From assembly GCA_963580455.1 (NCBI GenBank), contig OY756966.1:18913001-18977000 (forward strand): a DNA stretch of 64,000 nt, read 5' to 3'. Of the stretch, positions 23,707-34,678 are shown in pieces (positions within the stretch are counted from its first letter, which is position 1; each line of letters begins with the position of its first letter). This stretch comes from Euonymus europaeus (Eukaryota > Streptophyta > Magnoliopsida > Celastrales > Celastraceae). Below the pieces are notes generated by a model. It made no database searches and had not been told where the DNA came from. It worked only from the letters and a program-made list of their open reading frames with translations. Both the position numbers and the translations under genes were made by a program.

Positions 23707-24108
23707 TGCAAAAAACCTCATTAACGTTATGACTTCCTGGGTTGTATGCACATGACTAATGAATTAAATGAACAAAAAGTTAAGCACACAAAAAAATTCG
23801 TGGTTTGGTAGGAATGCCTACATCCAAAGGTAGAACCTGGTTTTTTTTATTCTTCAATGGTTACAATTGGAACTATTTAAAGTACAATCAAATAACGGCT
23901 CTCCTACTTCCTCTCCTCACATCACACATATAATCCATCATTTCAATTTTGAAGGGGAGTTGAGGAGATCATGATCATCACCAAAGGCGGAATGAGGTTA
24001 CACAAGTTATGTACCATACTGCCAACACGTCTTGTGCCACTTCTAGCCTTTAGGTGTCCACTGCCTCTCTATAGCCACTTGACTAGATGGATGCTTTTAT
24101 TGTCCACA
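23707..24108 (-). mobile_element. LTR copy B (5' LTR of decayed Tat-like element)
   Basis: About 402 bp, TG at 23707 to CA at 24108, homologous to copies A and C. On the minus strand it is followed by TTGGCGTCGTC, a TGGCGCC-like primer site, and then gag, as expected for a 5' LTR. No target duplication pairs A with B: the flanks are CTCGA and TAAAC. Confidence 0.75.
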
Positions 24109-24174
24109 TAAACACTAATCATTGCATTAAATGATATTTTTGTTGTGCCACTCTCATCTTCTAAATCCATTCTT

Positions 24175-24297
24175 CAAAGACAGATTTTTCTGGGGCACAA
24201 TTTTTTCAAAAGGTATTGGCTAGCATGTCTGATAAAGAAACTACTTATGAGTTGTGGATGGACATCAAAGACAGATTTTTCTGGGGCACAATTTTTT
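24175..24297. repeat. Exact 32-bp direct repeat at copia junction
   Basis: The 32-bp sequence at 24175-24206 (starting CAAAGACAGATT) is repeated exactly at 24266-24297, a period of 91 bp. The first copy begins where LTR B's flank stops matching LTR C's flank, so it marks a rearrangement junction. Confidence 0.85.
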
Positions 24298-26340
24298 GAA
24301 ATTTATAACAACTATACTGCATCAAGCAAGAAAAATCCACAGTGATGGAATATTACACAAGGTTGAAATCACTTTGGGAGCAATATGATCAGCTAGATGA
24401 GGCAGAGAGGTGTGGATGCAGTAAGTCTCAAGTCAAACGCCACAAGGAAATGTTAACTCAATTCTTGATGGGTTTGAATAATGTCTGTTGAGCACTAAGT
24501 AGATAGATATGGATGATGGGGCCATTACCAGAGATCAACAAGGCATTGTGATTAATCAAAGAAGAAGAAACTCAGCTCAATATGTCTACAAAAACTCAAA
24601 CTGTTCAAGATTCCATAGCTATGTCATTTCATGGAAACATTGGTGGCACTCATAAAGGAAACAATGCAAGAGGATATAAGCCAACACAGAAAGAGAATGG
24701 ACAGACAAAGAAGGAAATTATTTTTTGCAAATATTGTAAGAGGAACAATCACAGTGTTGAACAATGCTATAAACTTGTGGGATTTCTAGAAGGGAATTCA
24801 AAAAGGCAAAATTTTAACAATGGTGGTTATCAAAACAAGCAGCACAATGCAAATCAAGTAGCTTTTAATGCTGGAGGGGGTCAGAGCATAAACTTATCAT
24901 ATGATAAATTGATGGAAATTGTCTCCTTCATCAAGAACTTGATGAACAATGAAGAGCATGCTTCTACCTCAGTGAATCTAGCTAATACTATCACTACAAC
25001 AACAAGGGGTAAAATTCCTAACTCAAATTTGCATAAATGAATTATAGATAGTGGTGCTACAGACCATATTGTCTGTGATACACAATTGATTGAATCACAT
25101 ACTTCTATGATTAATTCTAATGTGGCACTACCAAATGGTAGTAAATTACCTATTGCATATATTGGTTCTGTGACACTAGGAGATAACTTAGTGTTAAAAG
25201 ATGTTTTGTGTGAGCCTAAGTTTTCCTTTAACTTAATATTAGTGAGTAAATTGATGAAAGATAATAACATATTTATGAGTTTTATGAATGACAGAGGTAC
25301 AATGTAGGAGTTAGGCACTTAGAAGAGGAATGGAATGATAATTTTTCAAGAAAAACTCTATCTAATGGAGACGGGTGTGAAGAGGTGTCAACTAGTAGAA
25401 GAAAAGACAATAGATGAACATAAGTTGAATTTTGTTAGTTCTAAGGTGTGTCATTATAGGTTAGGCCACACTTCATCTAATGTATCTAGACTACTGCTAT
25501 CTAGTTTACATGGCATTAAGGACTGTGATGTATGTTCATTCAATAAAATAAAAAGGAAGCCTTTTGGATTAAGTTCATCTGCCTCTAAGGAATGTTTTGA
25601 TTTATTACATATGGATATATGGGGACCTAATCATGTGGAGTTCATTGATGGATATTGATTTTTTTTTAACATTGGTGGATGATTTTTTTCATAACAATAT
25701 GGGTGTATATGATGTAAAATAAGTCTGAAACTAGGCAAAATGTGGAAAGATTTGTAGAATATATATTGACATAATTTAGAAAATGGACAAAAGTTATTAT
25801 AACAGATAATGGGAATGAGTTTCAGACAAATAATTTCTACTCTAAGCATGGTATAATGCATCAAAAAACGTGTGTTTACACACCCTAGTAGAATGGAGTG
25901 GTTGAAAGGAAGCATCTACACCTCTTAAATTTGGCTAGATTCCTAAGATTGCAATCTGGCCTTCATGAAGAATATTGGAGTTTTTGCATTCAAACAGCAA
26001 CATTCTTGATAAATAGACTGCCAACATCTGTTTTAGATAAGAAAACTCCATATGATATTTTGTTCAAGAAGTCTCATGATTATGAGTTAAAGAGTTTTGG
26101 AAGTTTTTGCATAGCTAAAATAAATAAGCCTATGATATCTAAATTTGATTCTAGAGGAAGAGCTTGTGTATTTCTAGGATATCCAATTGGAGTTAAAGGA
26201 TATAGAGTTATGGATTTACAAAATAAAGAAATGTTTATAAGTAGAGATGTGGTTTTTAAATAAGAAATATTTCCTTACTAGAGGAAACCTGACTCAGGGA
26301 TTTTAGATTTATACACTAAACATGACAATGTAGAGGACCA
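24207..26340 (+). pseudogene. Ty1/copia gag-protease-integrase fragment
   Basis: Plus-strand remains of a copia polyprotein without LTRs, RT or RNase H. Gag begins near 24240 (YELWMDIKDRF, then MEYYTRLKSLWEQYD) and runs into 24582-25040, which holds the zinc knuckle CKYCKRNNHSVEQC. The protease motif IIDSGATDH follows the stop at 25038-25040. The integrase zinc-binding HHCC region lies in 25335-25658 (HYRLGH, then CDVC), followed by FDLLHMDIWGP of the catalytic core. The rest is at 25898-26263, with NGVVERKHLHLLNLAR and FLGYPIGVKGYR. The order gag-protease-integrase before RT is diagnostic of copia. Frames are broken at several points, for example near 25038, 25305 and 25658-25890. Similarity ends near 26340, where gypsy gag sequence begins. 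Confidence 0.85.
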
Positions 26341-26600
26341 AATGCTTCTCTTTGTTCTTTAGTGCATGTAGTTTCTCCCTTAGCTCTTCCTCTTTCTAAC
26401 GCAGCACCTCCTCAATCTTCTCTTCCTAGAAGACCTTGTTGACATTCTGATCGCCAACGACCTCTTTCTCTAAGGGTGACCTCCTCCTCTAGGGGTAGTT
26501 GCACCTCTACCCTCCTGAAATCTTTTGCTTGAATCTTGGCCATGGTAGGAACCTCAAGAAACCGAATGAACTCTCTCCCACAAATGGTACCAATTATTGA
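26341..26600 (-). pseudogene. Second copy of Tat gag 5' end
   Basis: Minus-strand sequence homologous to 23440-23700: the same CATGGTAGGAACCTCAAGAAAC start region and the same downstream gag-leader text. It directly abuts LTR copy C across a primer-site remnant. It is a duplicate of the gag/LTR junction, not a separate full element. Confidence 0.7.
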
Positions 26601-27011
26601 TGGAAAAGCTCGTAGTGATGTTATGATTTCCTAGTTTGTATGCACATGACTAAGGAATTAAATGAAGAGAAAGTAAAGCACACAAAGAAAGTTTATGGTT
26701 TGGCATGAATGCCTATGTCCATAGGTAGAGTTGAGTTTTTTATTATCCTTCAATGCTTACAATTGGTTCTATTTAAAGTATAATCAAATAACAGCTTTTC
26801 TGCTTCCTCTCCTCACATCATGCATGTAATCCATCATTTCAATTTTGAAGGGTAGTTGAGAAGATAATGATCATCGCCAAAGGCGGGATAAGGTTACGCA
26901 AGTTACATATCATACTCCCAACATGTCTTGTGCCACTTCTAGCCTTTAGGTGTACACGCCTCTCTATAGCCACGTGGGATTTTGACTTGACACATGCTTT
27001 TAATGTCTACA
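26601..27011 (-). mobile_element. LTR copy C of decayed Tat-like family
   Basis: About 411 bp, TG at 26601 to CA at 27011, homologous to LTR B. Similarity with B continues about 65-70 bp past the LTR end (to about 27081 and 24177), so C and B come from one duplicated chromosomal segment rather than two insertions. Confidence 0.75.
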
Positions 27012-27081
27012 TAAATGCTAGTTATTTTATTAAGTGATATTTTTGCTTCGCAACTTTCATCTTCTGAGTCCATTCTTCAAA

Positions 27082-27886
27082 TTTCTTCTCCGTTGCTCAA
27101 TTCAACTACTTTCACTTCACCATCGCCAACAAAAACATAGGCCTGTTCAGAATTTCACTTTTGGTCACAATTCCACTTCTCTCTATAGTTTATACACAAG
27201 CTTTTTATCTTCTCTTGGAGCTCTTCTCTCGAAAACGTTTTTATCCCATCCAACACTTCCCATGGTTGTTGACTACTAGTGACGGCCCCAATGAGCCAAA
27301 AACTCTTTTTCAAATGCCAAGTTTTATCCCATCCAACTGGTATTGACCTTTAATAGTTAACAATTTTATTGTACGCTAGCATATTTTCAATAAATTAGCG
27401 TATAAGCTTTTACTAGTAATGAGTATCTGTGCAATTTGATTTGTCATTTTCCTTTTTTCTTTAGGGTGGGATAGTTTTGAAAAACAGTTAAATTGGATCG
27501 TCGTTCGTGATTAAACATCATTGCCAATTTTTCCAAGGCCCCCGTGCCAATTCAATAAAGCACGCTCATATAAGTTGGCCACTTTGTTTGGCAGTCCAAA
27601 TTTTGTTAGTCCAATCCATTGAGATTTGTGCCTCAACGTCTGTATTTTTAAAAATCTTATTTGGATTGAGGTTTATTGATTGCTTTAAATTAACAAATGA
27701 CAGATGTCTTCAACAATATGTTAATAAGTGAACTGAATTGATCATCAAATTGAATTATAAGATAGAAGGTGCGTGTTTTGTCGTATATTGAAGCACTTAA
27801 CTGGGGTCACAAGCCCTTAGTTGCTTAAATATCTTCTGAAGTCTCATAATTGAATTTCATCATGACTTCGATGGGAGAACGACTTG
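27082..27886. other. No gene found
   Basis: Unique-looking non-coding sequence between LTR C's flank and the CACTA element. The frames at 27034-27346 and 27507-27731 have no recognisable motif and no supporting signals. Confidence 0.4.
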
Positions 27887-27889
27887 TAT

Positions 27890-30800
27890 CACTACACCAA
27901 AAAGAGCCATAGATGATAGATAAAAATTGTCATAAAGGGGGGTACATGACAGTTTTCAATTCTATCATCTATGTCACAATCATCTTTTTATGACAGAAAA
28001 AACCTTTGTCATGAATTAATGATAGATATTAATAATCATAAATCTATCACACAATGAAATTCATTTTTTAATTAATTTGGATAATATTTTGGTGGGAGTT
28101 GACTTTTTTGACAGGTATTGACTTTTTAGGCCCCAAAATTTAAAATTTTGTAATTTTGTGACAGTCTTTGTCTATCAAGACTTTTTTGGCAGGTATCGAA
28201 TCTGTGACAGTTTTTTTTTTCTGTCACAAGATTTCAAATTATTGTAATTCATATACAATTATTTAATTTTTTATATTTAGCCCTGTTTTTGAAATTGATT
28301 TTCAGATTTGTAATATGAAATCAAAATTAAATTCTACATAAAATTGAATCCAAAAGCATAATATCACATAACATTGTGATAAAAGGAATATAGTCTCTTC
28401 TCATCCATCATATTCCCATCTTAAGTCACAAAACCATTCCATACACATGTTAAACAAGAGTCTACTCACAACAACATATCAAACAACAAAAGTTTTCAAA
28501 AACAAAACAAGAAGAAAACAATTCTTATCCAAGTAAATGCAGCCTCCTTTCATTCTCATAAATCTCCTCAAACACTGCACATAGGAAATAAGTTCACATA
28601 AAAAGTTTATATCAAACTGAAGCACTTACAAGATCGATCAGATAATGACATTAATCAAGATATATTCTTTGCACTCGTAAAAATGATTCATTGAGTGTGC
28701 TTGCTAGAAATACTTTGTAAGGTTAACAAATTTTCCAACACCTTGTATGTGACCAGGTTGTGGAAGCCTTCAGAGTGATTGTGCAAGTATGTCGTTTCTT
28801 CCATCTAACTTCAACGACCATTCTTCAGCCTCTTTTTCAGATTTTCCTATCACAAAACAAATAAAGTAGTCAGATTTCACAACATTAATGAACATTAATG
28901 TAAATGATAATGTCTTCGGGAAATTTATGCAAAATCGTAAGGCATTAAAGGATAAATTAATTGACAGTAAAAAAAATAATGAATTGTTTCCACAACTTGA
29001 AATTTAGCTCTAGTAAAATTTTAAGAATGTTATAACTACCCTAAAATCAAGAAATTGAGATTAACCAATTACTCTAAAGAAGTGAAAGACATCTTCCCCA
29101 GATCTTCTCCATAGCAAAGTAGAATTGAAAAAAGGAAAGAGAAGTAAACTAACCAAGTTTGTGGATCCTAGACTTGAGATGGTCAACTTGTGATTCTGTC
29201 CCTTGCATAAAATCCAGTTTCATTGACACAAATATGCTATTGGACTTTCGATTAAACCACTTGAAACCCCACCAAATAAGCAAGAAATGAAAACTGTAAC
29301 TCCCCCAAGAAAACTAATTGAAGCTCAAAGAAGTAAGAAGATAAAAGATGCAAAGAAGATAAACTAGTGAATCATTTTCGGCACTGAAACTGAGTCTAAA
29401 AATGAAGAACTAAAGAACCCATCTGCAATAACAACTATAATACTTAGCAGTGTGGCCAGCACCCAAAATTGCAGAAACAATTACAAATGACAAACCTAAA
29501 ATGAGTAGCGATTAAACCTGAATGTAGTATCACAATAGAGGTTGGTGATAAACTTAGTGAAATTTAACGTGAAGAAAATTGAATTCGTGAAATAGATAAG
29601 AGAGTGCTCCTTGCTGTAAATGAGCTAACTATCTTGAAGTGTTTAGAAAATGCTTAATGGCTCCAAAACCATAGCTGATACCCCTACTACTCCTCCCCAA
29701 TCAGAGTCCAAAAATCAATGAAATGAATTTAAGCAAAATAAATAAAATCCTCTCTAAGGTTGCGTAAGTAGATTATAAAGAGTGGAAGAGGCATACAGGT
29801 TCAAGGAGATGTTGACACCAGGGTGCAGCTTTGAATATGAAATCTATGCTCTCTGTGAGAAGTTCGTCATTTGCATCTACAAATAATGAAAAGAAAAAAA
29901 ATACGTGAATCGTATACTTCAGAGGAGAACACTGGAAAATTTCAAATAAAATTGATTACTTATCAAACTCAGCAGTATCCATACATATGAAAATAGCAAC
30001 AAAAATAGCAGAGAGAGGGAAAGTAGATGGGGTTTTTGGGGTACGATTTGGGCTTCCAATACCGCATATAGAGACCTTCAAAAACATAAACCCAAGCCCT
30101 AACTACTCCAATCAGTCAATCACCCTGTAATTACGCGAATAATGAAACCAAAAGTTGAAATCAAAAGCTAAGACTGATATTGAAGATGCATGAAGCGGTA
30201 TGAAGAGTGAAAGCAGAGGCAAAACTGAATTGAGATAAAAGTTGAAACTAACCTAAACAATTCATGAATCGAAAACTCAATTGTGGAGTAGAGGTACAAA
30301 TTACGAAAATGGAATAGAATACCCGGGTTTCTAAAACAAATGAGTGAGTAGAGACGCGACAAAGAAGAATTTGAAATCGAAATGCTACCCAATTTTCTAA
30401 AGTAGATGTGCAAGAAATCTTTGCAAAATCGAAACCTAAACTCTATTCAGGTTATCGAAACAAATAAGCAGGAAGAGTGACGATTATATCTTGAGATGAA
30501 GGGAAGGTTTACATGAACCTGTGATAAAGCCATCTAATTTACAAATATTTCAAATTAGGAAAATAATGAGAGAGAAGAAACCTCGGCAATGGACGAAATC
30601 AACGGGAAATTTTCATGGCTCGTCGTAGAATCGACCCCTGAGTTGAAAATACCCATATAATCGGTGACCTAAACAAACCATAGAAACCTAAATCAATAAA
30701 CACCAAAAAACAGATGAAGTGAGGCGGTCTCAGATTTGTTACCTAGTGTAGTTCATGGCTATCGCAAAGTCCAATGAAAGCCATCTTCGCGCCTTTGATC

Positions 30801-31532
30801 TGATTCTCGCCTCTGGTTCTTCATTGTCTCGATCAGATCAGAGAAGCCAAAGTTTTATTTTAGGGTTGCTGGGCTGTTGTTCAAAACGGTGCAGTATTTG
30901 TTTTAATGAAACGAAGCGTTTCATGTCTTACTTCAAACAAATGCAATTAATATTTTATATTTTTATTGGGTCACTTTTGTCAGTGACCGTTTTCTTTCTT
31001 CCGTTAGATTCAACTTGTTTGGTATAAGTATGGGGCCATGACATGTTTTTTAGTCTTCAAGTCAATTAATGAAATTTGATTGATACTTTGTCTTTATCTC
31101 ACATCTGCTTCTTCTTCTTCATGCCTTCTTCTTCTTCTCTCTGATTACTTCCTGCAAAACAAATATTCTACAATTTATTTGTGCATTTTAATTAATAAAA
31201 TATTAATTAAAATTTGGATTTTAATAATAAAATTATATAAAAAAAATATGTGATAGATATTATTTCTATCACAAATATATCATATTTTATTGATAGACAA
31301 AAGTTATGTCACAAATCTATCACAAGACTATCAACTATTTATGATAAATAAAAGTTCTATCACAAATCTATCAAAAAACTATCACCTATTCATGATAGAC
31401 AAAAATTTCATCACAAATCTATCATTAATTATCTGATAGATGAAGTTTCTATCACAAATCTATCATTATTTTATGATACAACTAATTTCTATCATAAATG
31501 CTCTATCATCTATTCCTATTTTTCTTGTAGTG
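27890..31532. mobile_element. Non-autonomous CACTA (EnSpm-type) DNA transposon
   Basis: The left end starts CACTACACCAAAAAGAG at 27890 and the right end, read inward, starts CACTACAAGAAAAATAG. Both continue into ATAGATGATAGA, giving imperfect ~30-bp inverted ends. A 3-bp target duplication TAT flanks it (27887-27889 and 31533-31535), as expected for CACTA. The subterminal regions (27900-28250, 31245-31500) are filled with short repeats such as CTATCACAAAT and GATAGA in both orientations. No transposase was recognised in 3.6 kb, so movement would need help from an autonomous relative. The interior holds a candidate captured coding fragment (28770-30656). Confidence 0.85.
28770..30656 (-). pseudogene. 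Candidate captured multi-exon gene fragment in CACTA element
   Basis: Three minus-strand open segments join in phase through GT-AG introns: 29797-29876, 29154-29244 and 28770-28846. The first ends at a GTATGC donor, the second runs from an AG acceptor to a GTTAGT donor, and the third ends in TGA. The encoded text looks like real protein. It is charged and helical, with motifs APWCQHLLEP, QVDHLKSRIHKL and EKEAEEWSLKLDGRNDILAQ, suggesting a coiled coil. A possible first exon with an ATG (30582-30656, 25 codons, GTTTCT donor) lies upstream, but the joining exon before 29876 was not found. I do not recognise the parent protein. Gene-fragment capture by CACTA elements is well known; an alternative is a transposon-encoded accessory gene. 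Confidence 0.5.
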
Positions 31533-31572
31533 TATAATCTTGGTGGAAGACTAGTACTTGTGTTTATTCATC

Positions 31573-31577
31573 TATCA
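31573..31577. repeat. Target-site duplication TATCA, left of Tat element
   Basis: TATCA here and at 41331-41335 immediately flank TGATGACG...AATATCA ends. A 5-bp duplication is standard for gypsy integrases. Confidence 0.9.
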
Positions 31578-32144
31578 TGATGACGTCAAAAAGGTGTCAC
31601 TACCGAGAAGACGTTCAGTGGGTCAGACCTGCGATAATGCAAGGACGAAGATCCTTCCAGGGAGCTAATCAACCGATCAAGGCAGTCTTGATTAACCAGC
31701 TTAGGTAGCCTGTCAGGCAGCTTACCAACCATGTTGGTAGGGCAGTCCAGGTATGATCAGCTAAGCAGTCTGGAAGCTGAGCACAACAAACAAAGGTGAG
31801 CTAAAGGCCGTGCCAGAGGGTGTCCTCTGGCGTTGGCGCTCCGACGCTCAAGTCAGTAGGTATTCAATCAGACAAGCTCCTCGGACTGGAGCTCTCTCTT
31901 AGTTAAAGTTTAGATTGTGATTCAGTTGGATAATACCTGACTTGCTGAGCCTTATATAGGGCCGAGGACCACTGTTGAAGTGGGTCTTCAAATTATGACT
32001 GTGGACCATATCCAGTTGTTTTTCACCTTGGTAGGTCCAACATGTGACACTCTTACCGAGGTGACTGCCTGGTAGGCATAAAAAGCTTTTGGTCCACATA
32101 TGACGTGGCGGAGCACCATTGGTGGGGGTATTTTTGTAATATCA
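31578..32144 (-). repeat. 3' LTR of Tat element
   Basis: 567 bp, ends TGATGACG (31578) and AATATCA (32144), matching 40765-41330. Includes TATATAA on the minus strand at about 31952-31959 and a CCAGAGG-GTGT-CCTCTGG hairpin in the segment that recurs at the gag-protease junction. Confidence 0.93.
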
Positions 32145-32162
32145 ATTGTCCCCAACTCTCTT
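32145..32162 (-). promoter_or_regulatory. Polypurine tract of Tat element
   Basis: On the minus strand AAGAGAGTTGGGGACAAT ends directly at the 3' LTR. It is the second-strand primer of the element. Confidence 0.75.
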
Positions 32163-32316
32163 ATCGAGGCGTCGTTCTGCGCAGATCGATGAGAGGAGTT
32201 ATTATGCCATTCCATTAATGAGGAGATGACAGCTCAGACCCTTAGATCAATGATCCATGTCTGCGCGGTTCATTGGCCATCTGTTGCTGACCGTTGATCT
32301 GAGATTGTTCTTTTGC

Positions 32317-32325
32317 TATAAAAGG
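32317..32325 (+). promoter_or_regulatory. TATA box for the opposite-strand gene
   Basis: TATAAAAGG on the plus strand lies about 130 bp upstream of the ATG at 32454 and outside the LTR. It is a good plant TATA match facing away from gag-pol, suggesting independent transcription of the opposite-strand gene. Confidence 0.55.
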
Positions 32326-32453
32326 ACCTGGGAACGAGTCATTCCATGCTTCTTCTGAAATTTGAGAGCTTTTACCGAGCAGTAGTACATACCGAGCAAG
32401 ATAAAGAGTCAACCCTCCAATCTTGACATACCGAGCAATCTTCTAGGTAAGAC

Positions 32454-34678
32454 ATGTCTTCTTTTAGTTCTAGCACTTCTTCTATTTCTGGCCTTTCAAC
32501 ATCCACCTCTGGTAGTGACCGAGCAACTACCTCTACCGATGAGGTAGTTATCACCCAAACCAATCCTCCCTTAACAAAACGCAATTTTGTAGAGTTTTCC
32601 TCGGTAGAGTATGCTGTAGAGTATGCCCCCCATGACCTACCTCCTCCTAATGAGAGGGGCGGAGGTACCGACGACAGCATCAATGAACCGACCTACCTTT
32701 CCTGTGACCTATCCAACAGTTATATTGACGAGGTGGTGGCCAAGTGTGGTCTGCCCTTCCAATACCGACGTGTGGGTGAGGGTGAGTCTCCATTTCGTCC
32801 TAGGAGAGGTGAGTTTGTTATCTCACTTCGGTCACTCCAAGCAGGTGCTAGGATTCCTTTCCCACCAGCCATAACCAGCCTTCTTCGTCGGTTCAATCTC
32901 TCTCCTGCCATTCTGGCACCGAACTCTTGGCATTTTCTAGCCAACATTGTTTGTCTCTCTCACAGATACCATCTCGGTATCTCTTCCTCGGTCATTCAAC
33001 ACCTTTCTCTTCTGTGTCATCTACCAAACTCTCCTGGCCTCTTCTACTTAAAACTCAAGCCAGGACTTAAGATTCCTTTGTACAACCAGTCCATCAAGAG
33101 ATGGAAAAATTCTTACATTTTTGTCCGAGTTCCTCTTCCTGAAGTGGAGGAACTCCCTTTCCGTACCACCTGGTCGGTACCTCTTACCGATCAGTTTAAC
33201 TGTCCTCCCCAGTTGAAGGGTGAGGAGTTAAAGTTATATGAATCTTGGAAGGAACTCCTCGTTGTTGGGGCCGAGACCGACATGAAGTTCAATCCACAAG
33301 ACTTCTCAATTTCTAATTTTTGTTACGGATCTCAGCAAGGTTTGCTTGCTTTTATGTCTTCAATATTTTAAGTTACCATCACTGATCGGTAGATATTTTG
33401 ACTTGTTGTGATGCCTTGCAGATATGGCCGATTTGTCAGAGTATATGGCGATGAATGCTGCCCCTGCTCCTCGGCAACAGAAGAGGAAGAAGGCCAGCAA
33501 GGGTAAGGACCCTAAGAGACCTCGTGTGGGGGCCACAGGGGAGACTATGGCGTCTGAGATAGCCCTAACTGGTGCTACCACCTTGGTCACTACGGTGACA
33601 CGAATTGCTCCTTCCCCTCGGCAAGGGACTCCTCGGTCAGGTCCTTATCAGATCCCTCGGCAGGTGAATGATCCTCCTCTGGGACCCATTGCCGAGGAGG
33701 ATTTTGCTCGGCATGCTCCAGAATGGGATGTCAGCAAGACTGACAGGGTAGTCAACCCAAGAGTGGCTACCGAGACGCTGAAGCACTTGCCTACGCCTGC
33801 AGATTATGACAGGGTTTCTTCTCTGACTGCCATGGAGCATCTGACCGAGATGAATTCGCTCTTCATGTAGGTACTTTCTTCTCTCAGGAGCTCGGTTTAT
33901 TCTTTCCCTTTTCTTTTACCGACTAACGCTCTCTTCTTATTTGTTACAGACTGCTGTGCACCTCTCTGCCCTTCCCTCCAGCATTGCTCGGTTTGCCTAT
34001 GAGGAAACCGTTCAAAGGGATAGGGTTGATGCTGCCGTGGAGCGTGCTGCCAAAGCTAAGAATGAGCTCAACCTGAAGAAGGCAAAAATGGAGGAGATGC
34101 AGCAGTCCTTCTCGGTTCAGATGGAGAAAGATGCTCGGCAACGCAAAGAGATGAAGGAGAGGGTGGTCTCCTTGGAACGCAAACTGAAGAATGCTGAGGA
34201 GACCTACCAGCGACTCCTCGGTGACGCCGAGCAGCAGACAATCCAGAAGTTCAAGTATTATGAGGACTTCAAGGCTGCCCTGAGGGAGGAAGGCTTCTAT
34301 GGCTTCCGAGGTGGTGTCAAGGAGTCCAGGAAGTTGCTCGTCAAGGCTGGTCTGGAATCTTCCATTCTTACGCCGTTGTGCCCTTCTCTCATGGGAAGGG
34401 ATCATCTCGAGGAGTCCAAGGAGGAGATCCTAGAAGCCTTCAGGAAGGCTGAGTAGAGGAGGAAGAGGGGGCTTGGCGAGATGGATTTCTCTAAGGAGGA
34501 GATCTCTGATGAGGAGGTTGAAGTAGTGGAAGAGGAGAACTTGGGAGCTGACCAGGAAGCACTAAACCAAGTTCCTCAACCAGTTGCGGAGACAACCGAG
34601 GAGACACCTCCAGCTCTTCCAGCCAATGTGCCTACTGCCGAGGAGTCTGGCTCTGGAGTTCCTGCCTTAGATTCTTAG
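32454..34678 (+). pseudogene. Opposite-strand (antisense) Tat gene, three exons, two internal stops
   Basis: This gene lies opposite to gag-pol between pol and the 3' LTR. Exon 1 (32454-33339) encodes a Ser/Thr-rich start, then a domain with PFPPAITSLLRRF and LAPNSWHFLANIVCLSHRY, matching the plant 'putative gypsy-type transposon' (Transposase_28-like) domain. Its intron (33340-33421) runs from GTTTGC to TTGCAG, and exon 2 (33422-33870) joins in phase. Exon 2 has basic clusters (KRKK, PKRPRV) that look like a nuclear localisation signal. Exon 3 starts at 33950 after a TTACAG acceptor, encodes a long Lys/Glu-rich coiled coil and an acidic tail, and ends at 34678. Stops at 33868-33870 (abutting a GTACTT donor) and 34454-34456 break this copy. 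Its function is unknown; such extra frames are reported in Tat elements. Confidence 0.75.

Noticed and set aside
17586..24113. Target duplication joining LTR A and LTR B as one insertion
   Set aside because: Flanks CTCGA and TAAAC do not match; the two LTRs may not be partners, or a flank was rearranged.
30168..31027. Other open frames in the CACTA element as transposase
   Set aside because: They are short, without transposase motifs, and the plus-strand frame at 30755-31027 ends in hydrophobic low-complexity sequence.
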